64,000 nt of DNA from DATIXJ01 sp035518715 (GCA_035518715.1 DATIXJ010000043.1:124001-188000); one strand, 5' to 3'. Counted from the first letter of the stretch, positions 51,720 to 60,205 are shown. Notes: generated from the sequence alone by a model not told the origin. Numbers and translations: made by a program.

Positions 51720-51749
51720 TTGCTGATAAAAAACTTTTTAGTATATTTG
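51720..51749 (+). promoter_or_regulatory. Promoter of the M14 peptidase gene
   Basis: TTGCTG (51720-51725), 16 bases, TATATTTG (51742-51749). TATATTTG is a full match to the Bacteroidetes -7 element TAnnTTTG, with TTG 19 bases upstream. It sits back to back with the lon promoter. Confidence 0.55.
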
Positions 51750-51771
51750 ATGCAAAACTTTTGCGAACTCC

Positions 51772-52941
51772 ATGGAACGTCCGAGCCAGTCTCTCTTTCA
51801 ATCCTATGATTCATTCCGCAGCCCTGCGTTTTCCGGACGAGCAATTTCCCCCGAACTTTTCCAGTCCATTCTCGACAATTCAATCCACGATTCCGGTGGT
51901 TTGTTGCGCGATGAACTTGTCGGCAAATCGTATGAAAACAGGCCGATCCGTCTCTTGACGGCGGGGTCTGGACCGAATTCCGTGTTGCTCTGGTCTCAGA
52001 TGCACGGCGATGAATCGACCGCTACGATGGCAATTGTGGACATCCTGCAATTCCTGATTCGGACAAAAAGCGAAGAGTCTACGCGCAGGATGCTCTCTTC
52101 CGTGACACTCCAATTTCTCCCGATACTCAATCCGGACGGTGCATCACGATTTCAGAGACGCACTGCGCAGAATATTGATATGAACAGAGATGCCCTTGCA
52201 TTGCGTACCCCGGAAGCCAAACTCCTCGCCGATCTTCAGATGAGACTGAAACCCCGATTCGGGTTCAATCTTCACGATCAGGAGCTCAGCACCGCGGGAT
52301 CGTCGAAAGAACTCACCGCTCTCGCGTTTCTTGCACCCGCATACAATGTTGAGAAATCATCAAATGATGTCCGTTCAAGAGCAAAGAAACTGGCAGCATT
52401 CCTTGCCGTCACTCTCGACTCACACGCTGCCGGAAGACTTGCCCGTTACGACGATGCGTTTGAGCCGCGGGCGTTCGGCGATAACATGCAGAAGTGGGGA
52501 ACCAGCACCGTCCTCATCGAATCCGGACATGCAATGAATGATCCCGACAAGAATTCCATCCGGAAACTCAACGCCGTAGGGCTCATCTCTGCGTTTGAAA
52601 GCATTGCGGGTGGAACCTATCTTCAGGCGGATGAATCAGCGTATGACCGCCTTCCGTTCAACGGCAAGCTGGCGTACGATGTGATCATCCGGAATATACT
52701 GATCGACGAAGGGGGCGGAAGAACGACCGAAGCCGATTTAGGGATTTCCTATCAGGTCGATACGCATTCCGAGCTCCCGCCGCGGCTTGTCGATCTTGGC
52801 GATCTCAGCACATATACGGCTCTCAGGGATATCGACGGAGGGAAAAAGAGACTCTCCCGCAAGCTTCTTCGGCTGAATCAGCCGTTCAACTGGGAACCCT
52901 ATTTTCCCAATGCTCTGCCGCCGGTATTCCTAAAGGAATAG
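51772..52941 (+). CDS. M14-family zinc carboxypeptidase
   Basis: 389 residues. Metal site: HGDEST near residue 78 (His and Glu ligands) and the later histidine in GFNLHDQEL. Substrate and catalytic regions: NPDGASRFQRRTAQNIDMNR, and TVLIESGHAM with the catalytic glutamate. No signal peptide, unlike digestive M14 enzymes, so it probably acts in the cytoplasm on peptides or amide-linked compounds. Its control region is shared with lon. It converges with the HtrA-like gene. Confidence 0.87.
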   Translation: MERPSQSLFQSYDSFRSPAFSGRAISPELFQSILDNSIHDSGGLLRDELVGKSYENRPIRLLTAGSGPNSVLLWSQMHGDESTATMAIVDILQFLIRTKSEESTRRMLSSVTLQFLPILNPDGASRFQRRTAQNIDMNRDALALRTPEAKLLADLQMRLKPRFGFNLHDQELSTAGSSKELTALAFLAPAYNVEKSSNDVRSRAKKLAAFLAVTLDSHAAGRLARYDDAFEPRAFGDNMQKWGTSTVLIESGHAMNDPDKNSIRKLNAVGLISAFESIAGGTYLQADESAYDRLPFNGKLAYDVIIRNILIDEGGGRTTEADLGISYQVDTHSELPPRLVDLGDLSTYTALRDIDGGKKRLSRKLLRLNQPFNWEPYFPNALPPVFLKE

Positions 52942-52991
52942 ACAGATTGGGTATTCCCGAACCCCGGGACAATCCACAGCTTCACAGACCC

Positions 52992-54041
52992 TCAGTTCAT
53001 TTCCGCCGGCTTCACGGTAAGTGCAATTTTCTTCTCCAGGCGGAGTATCGTCAGCGTGATGCTTCGTCCGATCGCATCGCTCGTCAGGTGCCGGTGAAGA
53101 TCATCGATGCTTTCCACGCGTTTTCCGTCAAAATCAACAATTACATCGCCGATCTGGATTCCTGAGGCAGCAAGCGGTCCGGCTTCTTCGACATGAGCAA
53201 CCATGACGCCGCGAAGGCCGCTCAGGCGGTGTGCCCTCAGCGCATTTTTCGCAAGGTCAAGGACCTGCCCCGCTATTCCGAGATATGCCCGCGAGACTTT
53301 TCCATCCTTGATCAATGTTGCCGCAATGAGTTTTCCGGTATTGATGGGAATGGAAAAGCAGATGCCCTGTGCCCAGGGAATCATCGCCGTGTTGATGCCG
53401 ATGACTTCACCCCTGGTATTGACGAGCGGTCCGCCGGAATTTCCCGGGTTCAGTGCGGCGTCAGTCTGGATAACATTGTCTATCAGTCTTCCTCCCGCGG
53501 ATCGCAGTGAGCGCCCCAATGCACTTATGACGCCGGCAGTGACCGTTGCCTGGAACCCGTATGGATTTCCGATGGCGATAACCAATTGTCCGATGCGTAT
53601 GAACTGTGAATCACCGAGCCGTGCAGCAGGTAAGTCCTGTGCATGCACACGGACAACCGCCAAATCGGTGTAGGAATCTCCACCGATATGCTGTCCTTGC
53701 AGCTCTCTGCCGTCCTGGAGGGTGACTCTGATCGATGCCGCGCCGTGGACGACGTGACTGTTCGTCAGAATGAATCCATCGGGAGTAAAAATGACGCCCG
53801 AGCCGCTTCCTGTCGGCTGGAGCGGAGAACGCTCGTTGCCGCGCGGTGCGCCGGGACGCCTTCTCCGCGGTGAATGGTGAGCCACATCAATCTGGACCAC
53901 AGTCGGTGATACCTGCTCGACGACACGGGTGACTGCTGTGCTGTACGCATCGAGCAGATCGCCGTCATCGGTTCCCGAATCCTGGCGGGGCGGTGACGGC
54001 TGTCCGACAGCATCTGTTGACAAGTGAAGGACTGTATTCAT
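52992..54041 (-). CDS. HtrA/Deg-family serine protease without signal peptide
   Basis: 349 residues. Trypsin-like domain (~40-240) with the full triad: TNSHVVHG (His), YTDLAVVRV (Asp), NPGNSGGPLVNTRG (Ser). One PDZ domain (~255-345: GVMVAHVEEAGPLAASGIQI). The ATG at 54041 has AAAGGAGA ahead, and the first 35 residues are polar and acidic, with no signal or membrane segment. That would place the enzyme in the cytoplasm, unusual for this family. It is the third gene of an ECF sigma-membrane protein-protease operon. Confidence 0.9.
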   Translation of the reverse strand: MNTVLHLSTDAVGQPSPPRQDSGTDDGDLLDAYSTAVTRVVEQVSPTVVQIDVAHHSPRRRRPGAPRGNERSPLQPTGSGSGVIFTPDGFILTNSHVVHGAASIRVTLQDGRELQGQHIGGDSYTDLAVVRVHAQDLPAARLGDSQFIRIGQLVIAIGNPYGFQATVTAGVISALGRSLRSAGGRLIDNVIQTDAALNPGNSGGPLVNTRGEVIGINTAMIPWAQGICFSIPINTGKLIAATLIKDGKVSRAYLGIAGQVLDLAKNALRAHRLSGLRGVMVAHVEEAGPLAASGIQIGDVIVDFDGKRVESIDDLHRHLTSDAIGRSITLTILRLEKKIALTVKPAEMN

Positions 54042-54079
54042 CCTATCATTCTCCTTTGTTCATCGTACGTTGAAGTCCG

Positions 54080-54418
54080 TTATGCCCGGTCAGGTTCATC
54101 CCATCCGCAGCGCCGCCGCCAATCCGCTTTGAATTTCTCCCTCTCTTCCGGTGTCATTGCTGCAAGTTTTTCCTCGAAGCGTCGCTTCCAGCGATCGCGC
54201 CGCCATCCGTTGCCAAACCGCCACGGTGACCATCCGCGAAGGAGAAGATGGGAGAGTATCAGCAACCCTACTGCCTGCCAGAAGCCCAACGCCGGGCCCC
54301 TGAACAGATCCGGAATGATCGCATTCCAGAGCATCATGACGATCCAGCTGAAGACCAGCAATCCGACAAGCAGAAAAAGAATGCCTTTGAGAATCTTAGG
54401 ATACCAGCGGTGTCTCAT
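54080..54418 (-). CDS. Small membrane protein of the sigma-HtrA operon
   Basis: 112 residues from the ATG at 54418, chosen for AAAGGA five bases upstream; a TTG at 54436 that overlaps the sigma stop (TTGA) is an alternative. Two predicted membrane helices (ILKGILFLLVGLLVFSWIVM, ALGFWQAVGLLILSHLLL), then a highly charged C-terminal part (FEEKLAAMTPEEREKFKADW). It is not a recognised anti-sigma family, but its place right after an ECF sigma gene makes an anti-sigma or sensor role a fair guess. Confidence 0.7.
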   Translation of the reverse strand: MRHRWYPKILKGILFLLVGLLVFSWIVMMLWNAIIPDLFRGPALGFWQAVGLLILSHLLLRGWSPWRFGNGWRRDRWKRRFEEKLAAMTPEEREKFKADWRRRCGWDEPDRA

Positions 54419-54432
54419 AACAGTCCTTTCTT

Positions 54433-54996
54433 TCAATCATGTTCGAATTCATCATACATCAGCTGCAATTTCTCCCGGAGGGAGAGTACCGCATACCGTT
54501 TACGGGCAAGAAGCGTGTTGATATTGATTCCCGTGATTTCTGAAATTTCCCTGAAACTTTTTCCCTCAAGCTCGTTCATCACAAAAACGTCCCGCTGCTC
54601 TTCCGGCAACTCGTCAAGTGCTTCTTCAATTGCATCCCAGAGAAGTTCACGGGTGTAGCGCTCATCCGGGCCGTTCGTCCGGTCGAGAAGCAGATCGACC
54701 ACCCCGAGCGAAGAAGATTCATCCGGCACATCAGGGAGTGTCTCCGGCCTTCTTTTCCGATACCAGTCGATGATCCTGTTTCGGGCCGTACGGAAGAGCC
54801 ATGCCGTCAGGTTTTCAATCGGCTCCAAAACGTTGTACCCCGTCAGAAGGCGGTAAAAAATATCCTGGAGTATATCTTCTGCATCTTCGTCTGTGCGGAC
54901 ACGGCTTCGTATGAAGTCCAGCAGGCGTGCCCGTTCAGTGCGAAATGTGTTTTCAACGGACTGATCACGCTGAATCTGATGTTCGGAATACTGCAT
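54433..54996 (-). CDS. ECF-type RNA polymerase sigma factor
   Basis: 187 residues. Region 2 (RTDEDAEDILQDIFYRLL, then LTAWLFRTARNRIIDWYRKR) and region 4 (ALDELPEEQRDVFVMNELEG, FREISEITGININTLLARKR) are complete; region 3 is missing, as in ECF factors. The linker is longer than usual and acidic. The start is ATG 54996, preferred to the TTG just upstream. It heads an operon with a small membrane protein and an HtrA-like protease, resembling envelope-stress systems. Confidence 0.92.
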   Translation of the reverse strand: MQYSEHQIQRDQSVENTFRTERARLLDFIRSRVRTDEDAEDILQDIFYRLLTGYNVLEPIENLTAWLFRTARNRIIDWYRKRRPETLPDVPDESSSLGVVDLLLDRTNGPDERYTRELLWDAIEEALDELPEEQRDVFVMNELEGKSFREISEITGININTLLARKRYAVLSLREKLQLMYDEFEHD

Positions 54997-55111
54997 CAAA
55001 CTGCTTTCCTACGTAGACGAATTGCAGGAGAAATTATTGTACGCGAACGGTGGTAGGAATAAAAGAATTACCGTTCTGCCGCATTTTGAAGGAAAATCAG
55101 CGAACGACGGT

Positions 55112-55873
55112 TCAATGCTGCCGGTGCTGCGAGAATACCCAGGTGATGAGTGAGGGTTCCCCGAACGCGAAAGTCCAAACGTCATGCCCGACGTCCTTAT
55201 ATTCGGTGTATTTCGGATGACCGCCTGCCTTCCGGATCGCTCCGATCATTTCCCGCGCGCGTGAAACGTCGACGACAGAATCAGCCGCGCCGTGAAAAGC
55301 CCAGATCGGAACTTGCGTCAGGAGAGATGCCTTCCGCGTATCGCCGAGGCCGCAAAGGGGAATTCCGGCAGCGAACTTGTCGGGATACCTCTCCAGGATT
55401 TCCCAGGTTCCAATTCCTCCCATCGACTGGCCCACAACGTACACACGGTTCGTATCGATGCTGTACGTTTTTTCAAGCTCAGTCAGAAGTCCGGCAACGA
55501 GGTCGAGTTCGTCCGGCGGATTTTCGCGCCCATCATTGGCAACCCAGAGAGAAGTATCGGGACATTGAGGCGCGAGCACAAAGCAGGGATGAGATTTCTG
55601 ATTGGCAGGAGATATCCAGAAATGTGAACCGAGCTCATTTGCACCGGAGATGTTGCTCATGTTATCCGTGCCTCTCCCCGCAGCACCGTGAAGCCAGAGA
55701 ATGAGAGGATACGTTTTTCCGGATTGAGAAGATGGCGGGACAAAGAGGCGGTAGGGGAGTACTCGACCGTCGGAAGATGTGAAGGTTCTTGAAAGAAACC
55801 GAGCATCGTTCTCCTGCGACAGGGAGATCTGAATCAGGAAGACGCCAGACAAGATGAACCAGGTAAATTTCAT
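55112..55873 (-). CDS. Secreted carboxylesterase / feruloyl-esterase-like hydrolase
   Basis: 253 residues from the ATG at 55873 with GAGG six bases upstream. Signal peptide (FTWFILSGVFLIQISLSQ). Alpha/beta hydrolase: LPYRLFVPPSSQSGKTYPLI, LWLHGAAGRG (oxyanion), VYVVGQSMGGIGTWEILERY with the nucleophile serine, GAADSVVDV (acid) and VGHDVW (His). The layout matches secreted PHB-depolymerase or phospholipase/carboxylesterase relatives (the LPYRL and GQSMGG elements). The substrate is unknown. It lies upstream of the sigma operon on the same strand, 115 bases away. Confidence 0.85.
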   Translation of the reverse strand: MKFTWFILSGVFLIQISLSQENDARFLSRTFTSSDGRVLPYRLFVPPSSQSGKTYPLILWLHGAAGRGTDNMSNISGANELGSHFWISPANQKSHPCFVLAPQCPDTSLWVANDGRENPPDELDLVAGLLTELEKTYSIDTNRVYVVGQSMGGIGTWEILERYPDKFAAGIPLCGLGDTRKASLLTQVPIWAFHGAADSVVDVSRAREMIGAIRKAGGHPKYTEYKDVGHDVWTFAFGEPSLITWVFSQHRQH

Positions 55874-56031
55874 AAAGATCCTCAATTCATGGAGACACAG
55901 AATGCATTTCTTCTTCGTAACGTCATGGCTTCATCTATAATATATCAAGCGGGAGTTTGAATTCCATCTTTGTCGAATCGGGGGTGTGCCAGGCTTTATC
56001 CCGCAAATGGTCGGGGATGCGGATCTGGAAG

Positions 56032-56060
56032 TTGAGGATGACCATGCAAATTACTAAGAT
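56032..56060 (+). promoter_or_regulatory. Candidate promoter of the Fpg/Nei gene
   Basis: TTGAGG (56032-56037), 17 bases, TAAGAT (56055-56060). The start would be almost at the ATG (56069), implying a leaderless message. It fits the window's pattern less well than the others. Confidence 0.3.
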
Positions 56061-56068
56061 ATCATCCT

Positions 56069-56980
56069 ATGCCGGAACTGCCGGATCTGACAATGTATAT
56101 CGAATCGCTCCGAACGCGTATTATCGGGGAAACGCTCATTCGAGCGAGAGTCAAGAGCCCTTCCCTCCTTCGTACATTTGACCCGCCACTTTCCGCTGCA
56201 GAAGGCAAGGTTGTGCGGGGCGTGGATCGTATCGGCAAGCAGATTGTTGTCGAGCTGGAGAGCCAGCTTTTTCTCGTCGTTCATCTGATGATTGCCGGGA
56301 GATTTCATTGGAAAAGAACAGGCGCAGGAGGAAGAGGGAAATCCGATCTCGCTGCGTTCGATTTCCCGAACGGGACGCTTCTTCTTACGGAAGCGAGTAC
56401 GCAGAAGCGCGCGTCCCTTCATGCCGTTCTGGGAAAATCTTCCCTCGCCGTATTCAACCGCGGCGGTCTGGAGGTGTTGACCGCATCGCCTGTTGAGTTC
56501 CGCGAAGCTCTGGAGAGACAAAACCACACGCTGAAACGTACACTCACCGATCCGAGACTGTTCAGTGCGATCGGCAATGCCTACTCGGATGAGATATTGC
56601 ATGCCGCGGGCTTGTCACCGCTTCGCCGCTCTCAGAAACTCTCTCCCGCGGAGATTGACACACTCTATCAGACGACAAAGAAAGTTCTCGAAAAATGGAT
56701 TCTGAAGCTCAGAGAGGAAGTCGGTTCCGGATTCCCGGAGAAGGTGACCGCGTTCCATCCTGCCATGGCCGTCCATGGAAAGTTCGGGAAACCCTGTCCG
56801 GTCTGCGGGACAGCAGTCCAGCGAATCGTGTATGCTGCCAATGAATGTAATTACTGTCCCAGGTGCCAGACCGGCGGCAGGATTCTCGCGGACCGGTCTC
56901 TCTCGCGCCTGCTGAAAAACGAATGGCCGGAATCCATCGAGGAATGGGAGGGAGCTCCGGGATTGGGAAAGCTTTCCTGA
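56069..56980 (+). CDS. Fpg/Nei-family DNA glycosylase
   Basis: 303 residues. The N-terminus MPELPD gives the catalytic Pro2 and Glu3. GVDRIGKQIVVEL has the conserved lysine, and TDPRLFSAIGNAYSDEILHA is the helix-two-turn-helix. The C-terminal zinc finger is CPVC ... CPRCQ with an extra Cys between (ECNYC). In E. coli Fpg the residue five before the third zinc cysteine is Arg258, which grips the DNA; here that position is Asn. This suggests a subfamily with a different lesion preference. Excises oxidised bases in the cytoplasm. It stands alone on the plus strand between minus-strand genes. Confidence 0.87.
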   Translation: MPELPDLTMYIESLRTRIIGETLIRARVKSPSLLRTFDPPLSAAEGKVVRGVDRIGKQIVVELESQLFLVVHLMIAGRFHWKRTGAGGRGKSDLAAFDFPNGTLLLTEASTQKRASLHAVLGKSSLAVFNRGGLEVLTASPVEFREALERQNHTLKRTLTDPRLFSAIGNAYSDEILHAAGLSPLRRSQKLSPAEIDTLYQTTKKVLEKWILKLREEVGSGFPEKVTAFHPAMAVHGKFGKPCPVCGTAVQRIVYAANECNYCPRCQTGGRILADRSLSRLLKNEWPESIEEWEGAPGLGKLS

Positions 56981-57009
56981 GGACGATTCAATTCTCCCGG
57001 TGAGCGGAT

Positions 57010-57043
57010 AAAAGAAAAACCGGCGACCAGGAAGGCGCGCCGG
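57010..57043 (-). terminator. Intrinsic terminator after the YIP1 gene
   Basis: On the minus strand a stem CCGGCG / CGCCGG (57038-57043 and 57020-57025) with a 12-base loop is followed by TTTTTCTTTT. It separates the convergent Fpg/Nei and YIP1 genes. Confidence 0.7.
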
Positions 57044-57073
57044 CTTGAATTTCCCGCAGGGATTCTGGTGAGC

Positions 57074-57826
57074 TCAGAAAACCAAAGCGCTGATAATCGT
57101 CCACACCGCCCAAAGACCATAGGAGATTCCCAGGCCCGTCCCTGTCGGCTTTCCGCAGATTCTGGCAAGCCCGTACCCGATGATTCCCGTTTGCCAGAGA
57201 GTGAAGACATTCAGAGCGGCAAGCAGCTTGTGTACCTTATTCGTCTGATCGAATGAACCGAGTAGCAGCAGCCCGGCGCCGGGACTTGCGACAAGGCTGT
57301 TAAGGAGGTTGATCATGATCAGCGTAATGATCGTTCCGAGAATTCCGATCCAGAGGGCGACTCCGAACAACTCCAGGACTTTGTTGTAAGCTCCTGGAAA
57401 TTTCAAAATAATCTTGGCCGCCAGCCAGTAGATAAGAGCGCCAAGAAAGAAGACTGCCGACATGATGATGATTTGAATGCCGCTTCCAAAGATTACGAAC
57501 ATGGCAGCTCCGCTGTTTTCCATGCGTTCCATCGTCTGATCCGCCTGATCCTGGGTCATCCTCCCCTGGCTTACGGCCGTCCGGTACTGCTGTTCCTGCC
57601 GGTCGTACACTTGCTGGCGGAGCGTTGTGTTGGTGTAGACGGAATATGTCGAGACAATGCCGAGGATGATGAGGATAATGAACGGGATCAACCAGGAGGT
57701 TGTCTGAATGGGAGAATCGCGAAGTTCTGTGAACAGCTCACCCGGGGAAGCAAATACATTTGTTGCGCGGGTCATGAGAGATGTAACAGGTAGTTGCGAA
57801 GCAGCAGCAGGTTGTTGCTCGTCCAT
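57074..57826 (-). CDS. YIP1-family membrane protein
   Basis: 250 residues with five predicted membrane helices (for example WLIPFIILIILGIVSTYSVY, IIIMSAVFFLGALIYWLAAK, VALWIGILGTIITLIMINLL). The cytoplasmic N-terminus carries TRATNVFASPGELFTELRD, the usual entry motif of bacterial YIP1 proteins. Function is not established; relatives are linked to membrane organisation or transport. ATG 57826 with AAGGAG nearby. It has its own promoter. Confidence 0.83.
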   Translation of the reverse strand: MDEQQPAAASQLPVTSLMTRATNVFASPGELFTELRDSPIQTTSWLIPFIILIILGIVSTYSVYTNTTLRQQVYDRQEQQYRTAVSQGRMTQDQADQTMERMENSGAAMFVIFGSGIQIIIMSAVFFLGALIYWLAAKIILKFPGAYNKVLELFGVALWIGILGTIITLIMINLLNSLVASPGAGLLLLGSFDQTNKVHKLLAALNVFTLWQTGIIGYGLARICGKPTGTGLGISYGLWAVWTIISALVF

Positions 57827-57850
57827 AATGGCTCCTTGTAGTGGTGACGC

Positions 57851-57879
57851 AAGGTAGTGATTTTCGTTTCCACTGTCAA
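57851..57879 (-). promoter_or_regulatory. Promoter of the YIP1 gene
   Basis: On the minus strand TTGACA (57874-57879), 17 bases, TACCTT (57851-57856), with start near 57844, about 18 bases before the ATG. Confidence 0.6.
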
Positions 57880-58130
57880 ACAGAAGAAAATCAAGAATCC
57901 TGCTTGCGATTCGTGAGAATCGTGAGTACGGGAACTCTGTTCCAAACCGGGAAATGAGGGATTCGGCGGACGGTCTTGATTTTCGCCGGTGCCTTTAGTA
58001 CCTTGACGAACACAGATGGCAACAACCATCTCCCGCGGCAGGCAGCCTTCTTCTTGCAGAGGTGAGTTCATCTTCTCCCCGCTATGGGAAACGGAGGAGA
58101 ACCAACGGGAGTCCTGAGTGATGATCGATC
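57880..58130. other. Divergent intergenic region
   Basis: Together with 57827-57879 this 304-base gap separates the YIP1 gene from the plus-strand TPR gene. It contains the plus-strand promoter at 57976-58004 and a ~120-base leader without clear hairpin or small gene. Confidence 0.4.
57976..58004 (+). promoter_or_regulatory. Promoter of the TPR-EamA-trmH operon
   Basis: TTGATT (57976-57981), 17 bases, TACCTT (57999-58004). The start near 58011 leaves a leader of about 120 bases, one of the longest in the window. Confidence 0.5.
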
Positions 58131-58685
58131 ATGCGAAAACTGACAGCCGATGAAATACGCAAGACCTTCGAGAGCTCAAATGAGTTTGATGAGATCTTCG
58201 ATGCGTTTCAGCAGGCGCTGCATCAGCGATTGGATGATATTGAACTCTACCGGAAGCTCTTCTGGAATCACATGTTAACCCCCGCGGAGCGGTGCCTCTT
58301 TGGTGAAAAACTCGCGAAAGAATTCTCCCCCCTGGCGTATGACGTCTATATGTGGCTGGCGAATGTTTTTGAGGTAACGTACTCCATGTACGACAATTAC
58401 GAGCTCGCTCTCGAATATTATCGCAAAGCAGCGCTCACGAAGCCCGACGAACACGCTCCATACACTGCTGCGGCAAACTGCTACGAACCCGACCTCAGAA
58501 TACCTCCGATTACACATCTCATCGATTTCCTGAAAGAGGGAATTGGCGTGGTACGTGAGCCCAGAACGCTCTACGAGCGGCTTGCCTACCTCTATGATCT
58601 TTCCGGCAACGATGAGATGAGCATGTACTTTCGCCGGAAGACAGACGAAGGATCATCTCCCGGACGGACACCCGCTTCTCCATGA
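58131..58685 (+). CDS. Hypothetical TPR-like cytoplasmic protein
   Basis: 184 residues, all helical by appearance. Possible TPR units at ~75-105 (MWLANVFEVTYSMYDNYELA, LEYYRKAALTKPDEHAPYTA) and ~140-170 (REPRTLYERLAYLYDLSGND). No signal peptide or catalytic motif. Family not recognised. Its stop overlaps the EamA start (ATGA), so they are co-translated. Confidence 0.65.
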   Translation: MRKLTADEIRKTFESSNEFDEIFDAFQQALHQRLDDIELYRKLFWNHMLTPAERCLFGEKLAKEFSPLAYDVYMWLANVFEVTYSMYDNYELALEYYRKAALTKPDEHAPYTAAANCYEPDLRIPPITHLIDFLKEGIGVVREPRTLYERLAYLYDLSGNDEMSMYFRRKTDEGSSPGRTPASP

Positions 58686-59602
58686 AGGTCATGAGAGGAT
58701 ACGCGTTTATCCTCGCCGCAACGGCGTTCTGGGGCGTATCCGCGACTATCGCAAGATTTCTCTTCTCGCAAAATGTCAGCACGCTGATACTTGTTCAGAC
58801 GCGCATGACGTTTTCATTCATTGTCATGTTCGGAATCTTTTTCTTCGCAAGACGCGACCTCCTTCGAATCCGCGCCAAGGACCTCTATCGGTTTGCACTC
58901 ATGGGAATCATCGGCGGGGCGGGGTCGAACTTCACCTATTATTATACCATCCAGCAGATCAACGTTGCGTCGGCGATTCTTCTCCAGTACCTGGCGCCGA
59001 TCGGCGTGCTGGTTCACGCGTCCCTTTCCGGCGAGGAACGCGTCGGTACAGCAAAAGCGGCAGCAGGTATCGTCTCACTCGCAGGCTGTTTCCTCGCGAT
59101 TGCCGGGAAGGATTTCTCTCTGCTGTCGATCAATCCGCTTGGACTTGCATCGGGTCTGGCATCGGCATTTTGCTGGGCATTTGCAAATGTGTGGCTCCGC
59201 CGGCTGCTGAAGGACTATAATGTCTGGACGTGCCTCTTCTATGCATTTCTCTTTGCAACCGTTTTCTGGCTCTTCTTCAATCCTCCCTGGACCGTGTACT
59301 CCGCGAAGTATTCGTCTGGTACGTGGCTCTCGTTTTTCGGCTTCGCTATGATCTCCGTTCTGATCCCGCACTCGCTGTATTTCCTCGGTGTCCGGTACCT
59401 CACCGCATCGCGGGCAATCATCACGGCGACCTTCGAACCTGTTGTCGCCATTGTCTCTGCATTTCTTGTGCTCGATGAAACCCTCGCACCGGTGCAGATG
59501 TTCGGGGCAGTTCTCGTTATCGTTGCAATTGTCCTCCTTCAGTTGAAGAAGGAGGAGTCGGCGATCCTCAGTCCCGTTCCGCCGATTTCCCACAGCGAGT
59601 GA
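58682..59602 (+). CDS. EamA-family (DMT) transporter
   Basis: 306 residues with ten predicted helices in two EamA repeats: GYAFILAATAFWGVSATIAR at the start of the first and GLASGLASAFCWAFANVWLR at the start of the second. The end of each half has the usual pattern (NVASAILLQYLAPIGVLVHA; SRAIITATFEPVVAIVSAFL then LDETLAPVQMFGAVLVIVA). An inner-membrane exporter of small metabolites, possibly amino acids or nucleosides; the substrate is not readable. Coupled to the upstream TPR gene. Confidence 0.9.
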   Translation: MKVMRGYAFILAATAFWGVSATIARFLFSQNVSTLILVQTRMTFSFIVMFGIFFFARRDLLRIRAKDLYRFALMGIIGGAGSNFTYYYTIQQINVASAILLQYLAPIGVLVHASLSGEERVGTAKAAAGIVSLAGCFLAIAGKDFSLLSINPLGLASGLASAFCWAFANVWLRRLLKDYNVWTCLFYAFLFATVFWLFFNPPWTVYSAKYSSGTWLSFFGFAMISVLIPHSLYFLGVRYLTASRAIITATFEPVVAIVSAFLVLDETLAPVQMFGAVLVIVAIVLLQLKKEESAILSPVPPISHSE

Positions 59603-59632
59603 TCCGGTAAGTTTTCGTATATTTACGATCAG

Positions 59633-60205
59633 ATGACCGAGCGTCGCAAAGAAAAACTCCTTTCCGTGCTGCGGCACCGCCAGCCGAATCTCACCGTTGT
59701 CCTTGAAGATATCCACGATCCTCACAATGTGAGCGCGATCCTTCGGACTGCAGATGCCGTGGGCATCCAGGAAGTACAGCTGGTTTACACCAACGAGAAA
59801 TTTCCGAAGCTGGGAAAGAAGAGCTCGGCAAGTGCATCGAAATGGCTCAAGCGAAGATCGTTCGGATCGGTGAAGGAGTGTTACGAATGCCTGCGCGGCG
59901 AGGGATTTGCCCTCTATGCGACGCATCTGGGAAAGAGAGCGAAATCCCTCTACGAGCTTGACCTCACAGAGAAGGTGGCGCTCGTCTTTGGAAATGAACA
60001 TCGCGGCGTTTCAGCCGAAGCGGCAAAAGAAGCGGATGGCAATTTTCAGATACCGATGACCGGAATGATCCAGAGCCTCAATGTCTCTGTTGCATGCGCT
60101 ATCTCACTCTACGAAGTGTTCCGCCAGCGAGAGTCCGCCGGTCGGCATACGTACCTCGACGAGCCGTACGTGCAGCGCCTCTTCAGAGAGTGGATGAAAA
60201 AGTGA
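59633..60205 (+). CDS. SpoU/TrmH-family RNA 2'-O-methyltransferase
   Basis: 190 residues. Knotted SPOUT fold motifs: TVVLEDIHDPHNVSAILRTA (motif 1, catalytic Arg), KVALVFGNEHRGVSAEA (motif 2) and IPMTGMIQSLNVSVACAISL (motif 3). Its single-domain size and sequence fit TrmH, which methylates G18 of tRNA. It is third in the operon from 58131, and its stop overlaps the next start (GTGA). Confidence 0.88.
   Translation: MTERRKEKLLSVLRHRQPNLTVVLEDIHDPHNVSAILRTADAVGIQEVQLVYTNEKFPKLGKKSSASASKWLKRRSFGSVKECYECLRGEGFALYATHLGKRAKSLYELDLTEKVALVFGNEHRGVSAEAAKEADGNFQIPMTGMIQSLNVSVACAISLYEVFRQRESAGRHTYLDEPYVQRLFREWMKK

Noticed and set aside
51607..51801. N-terminal extension of Lon to 51801
   Set aside because: It would put the start upstream of the lon promoter and into the divergent peptidase gene; the ATG at 51606 matches the family start.
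60094..60201. Upstream start for the alpha/beta hydrolase
   Set aside because: The extension lies within trmH; the GTG overlapping the trmH stop gives a family-like N-terminus.
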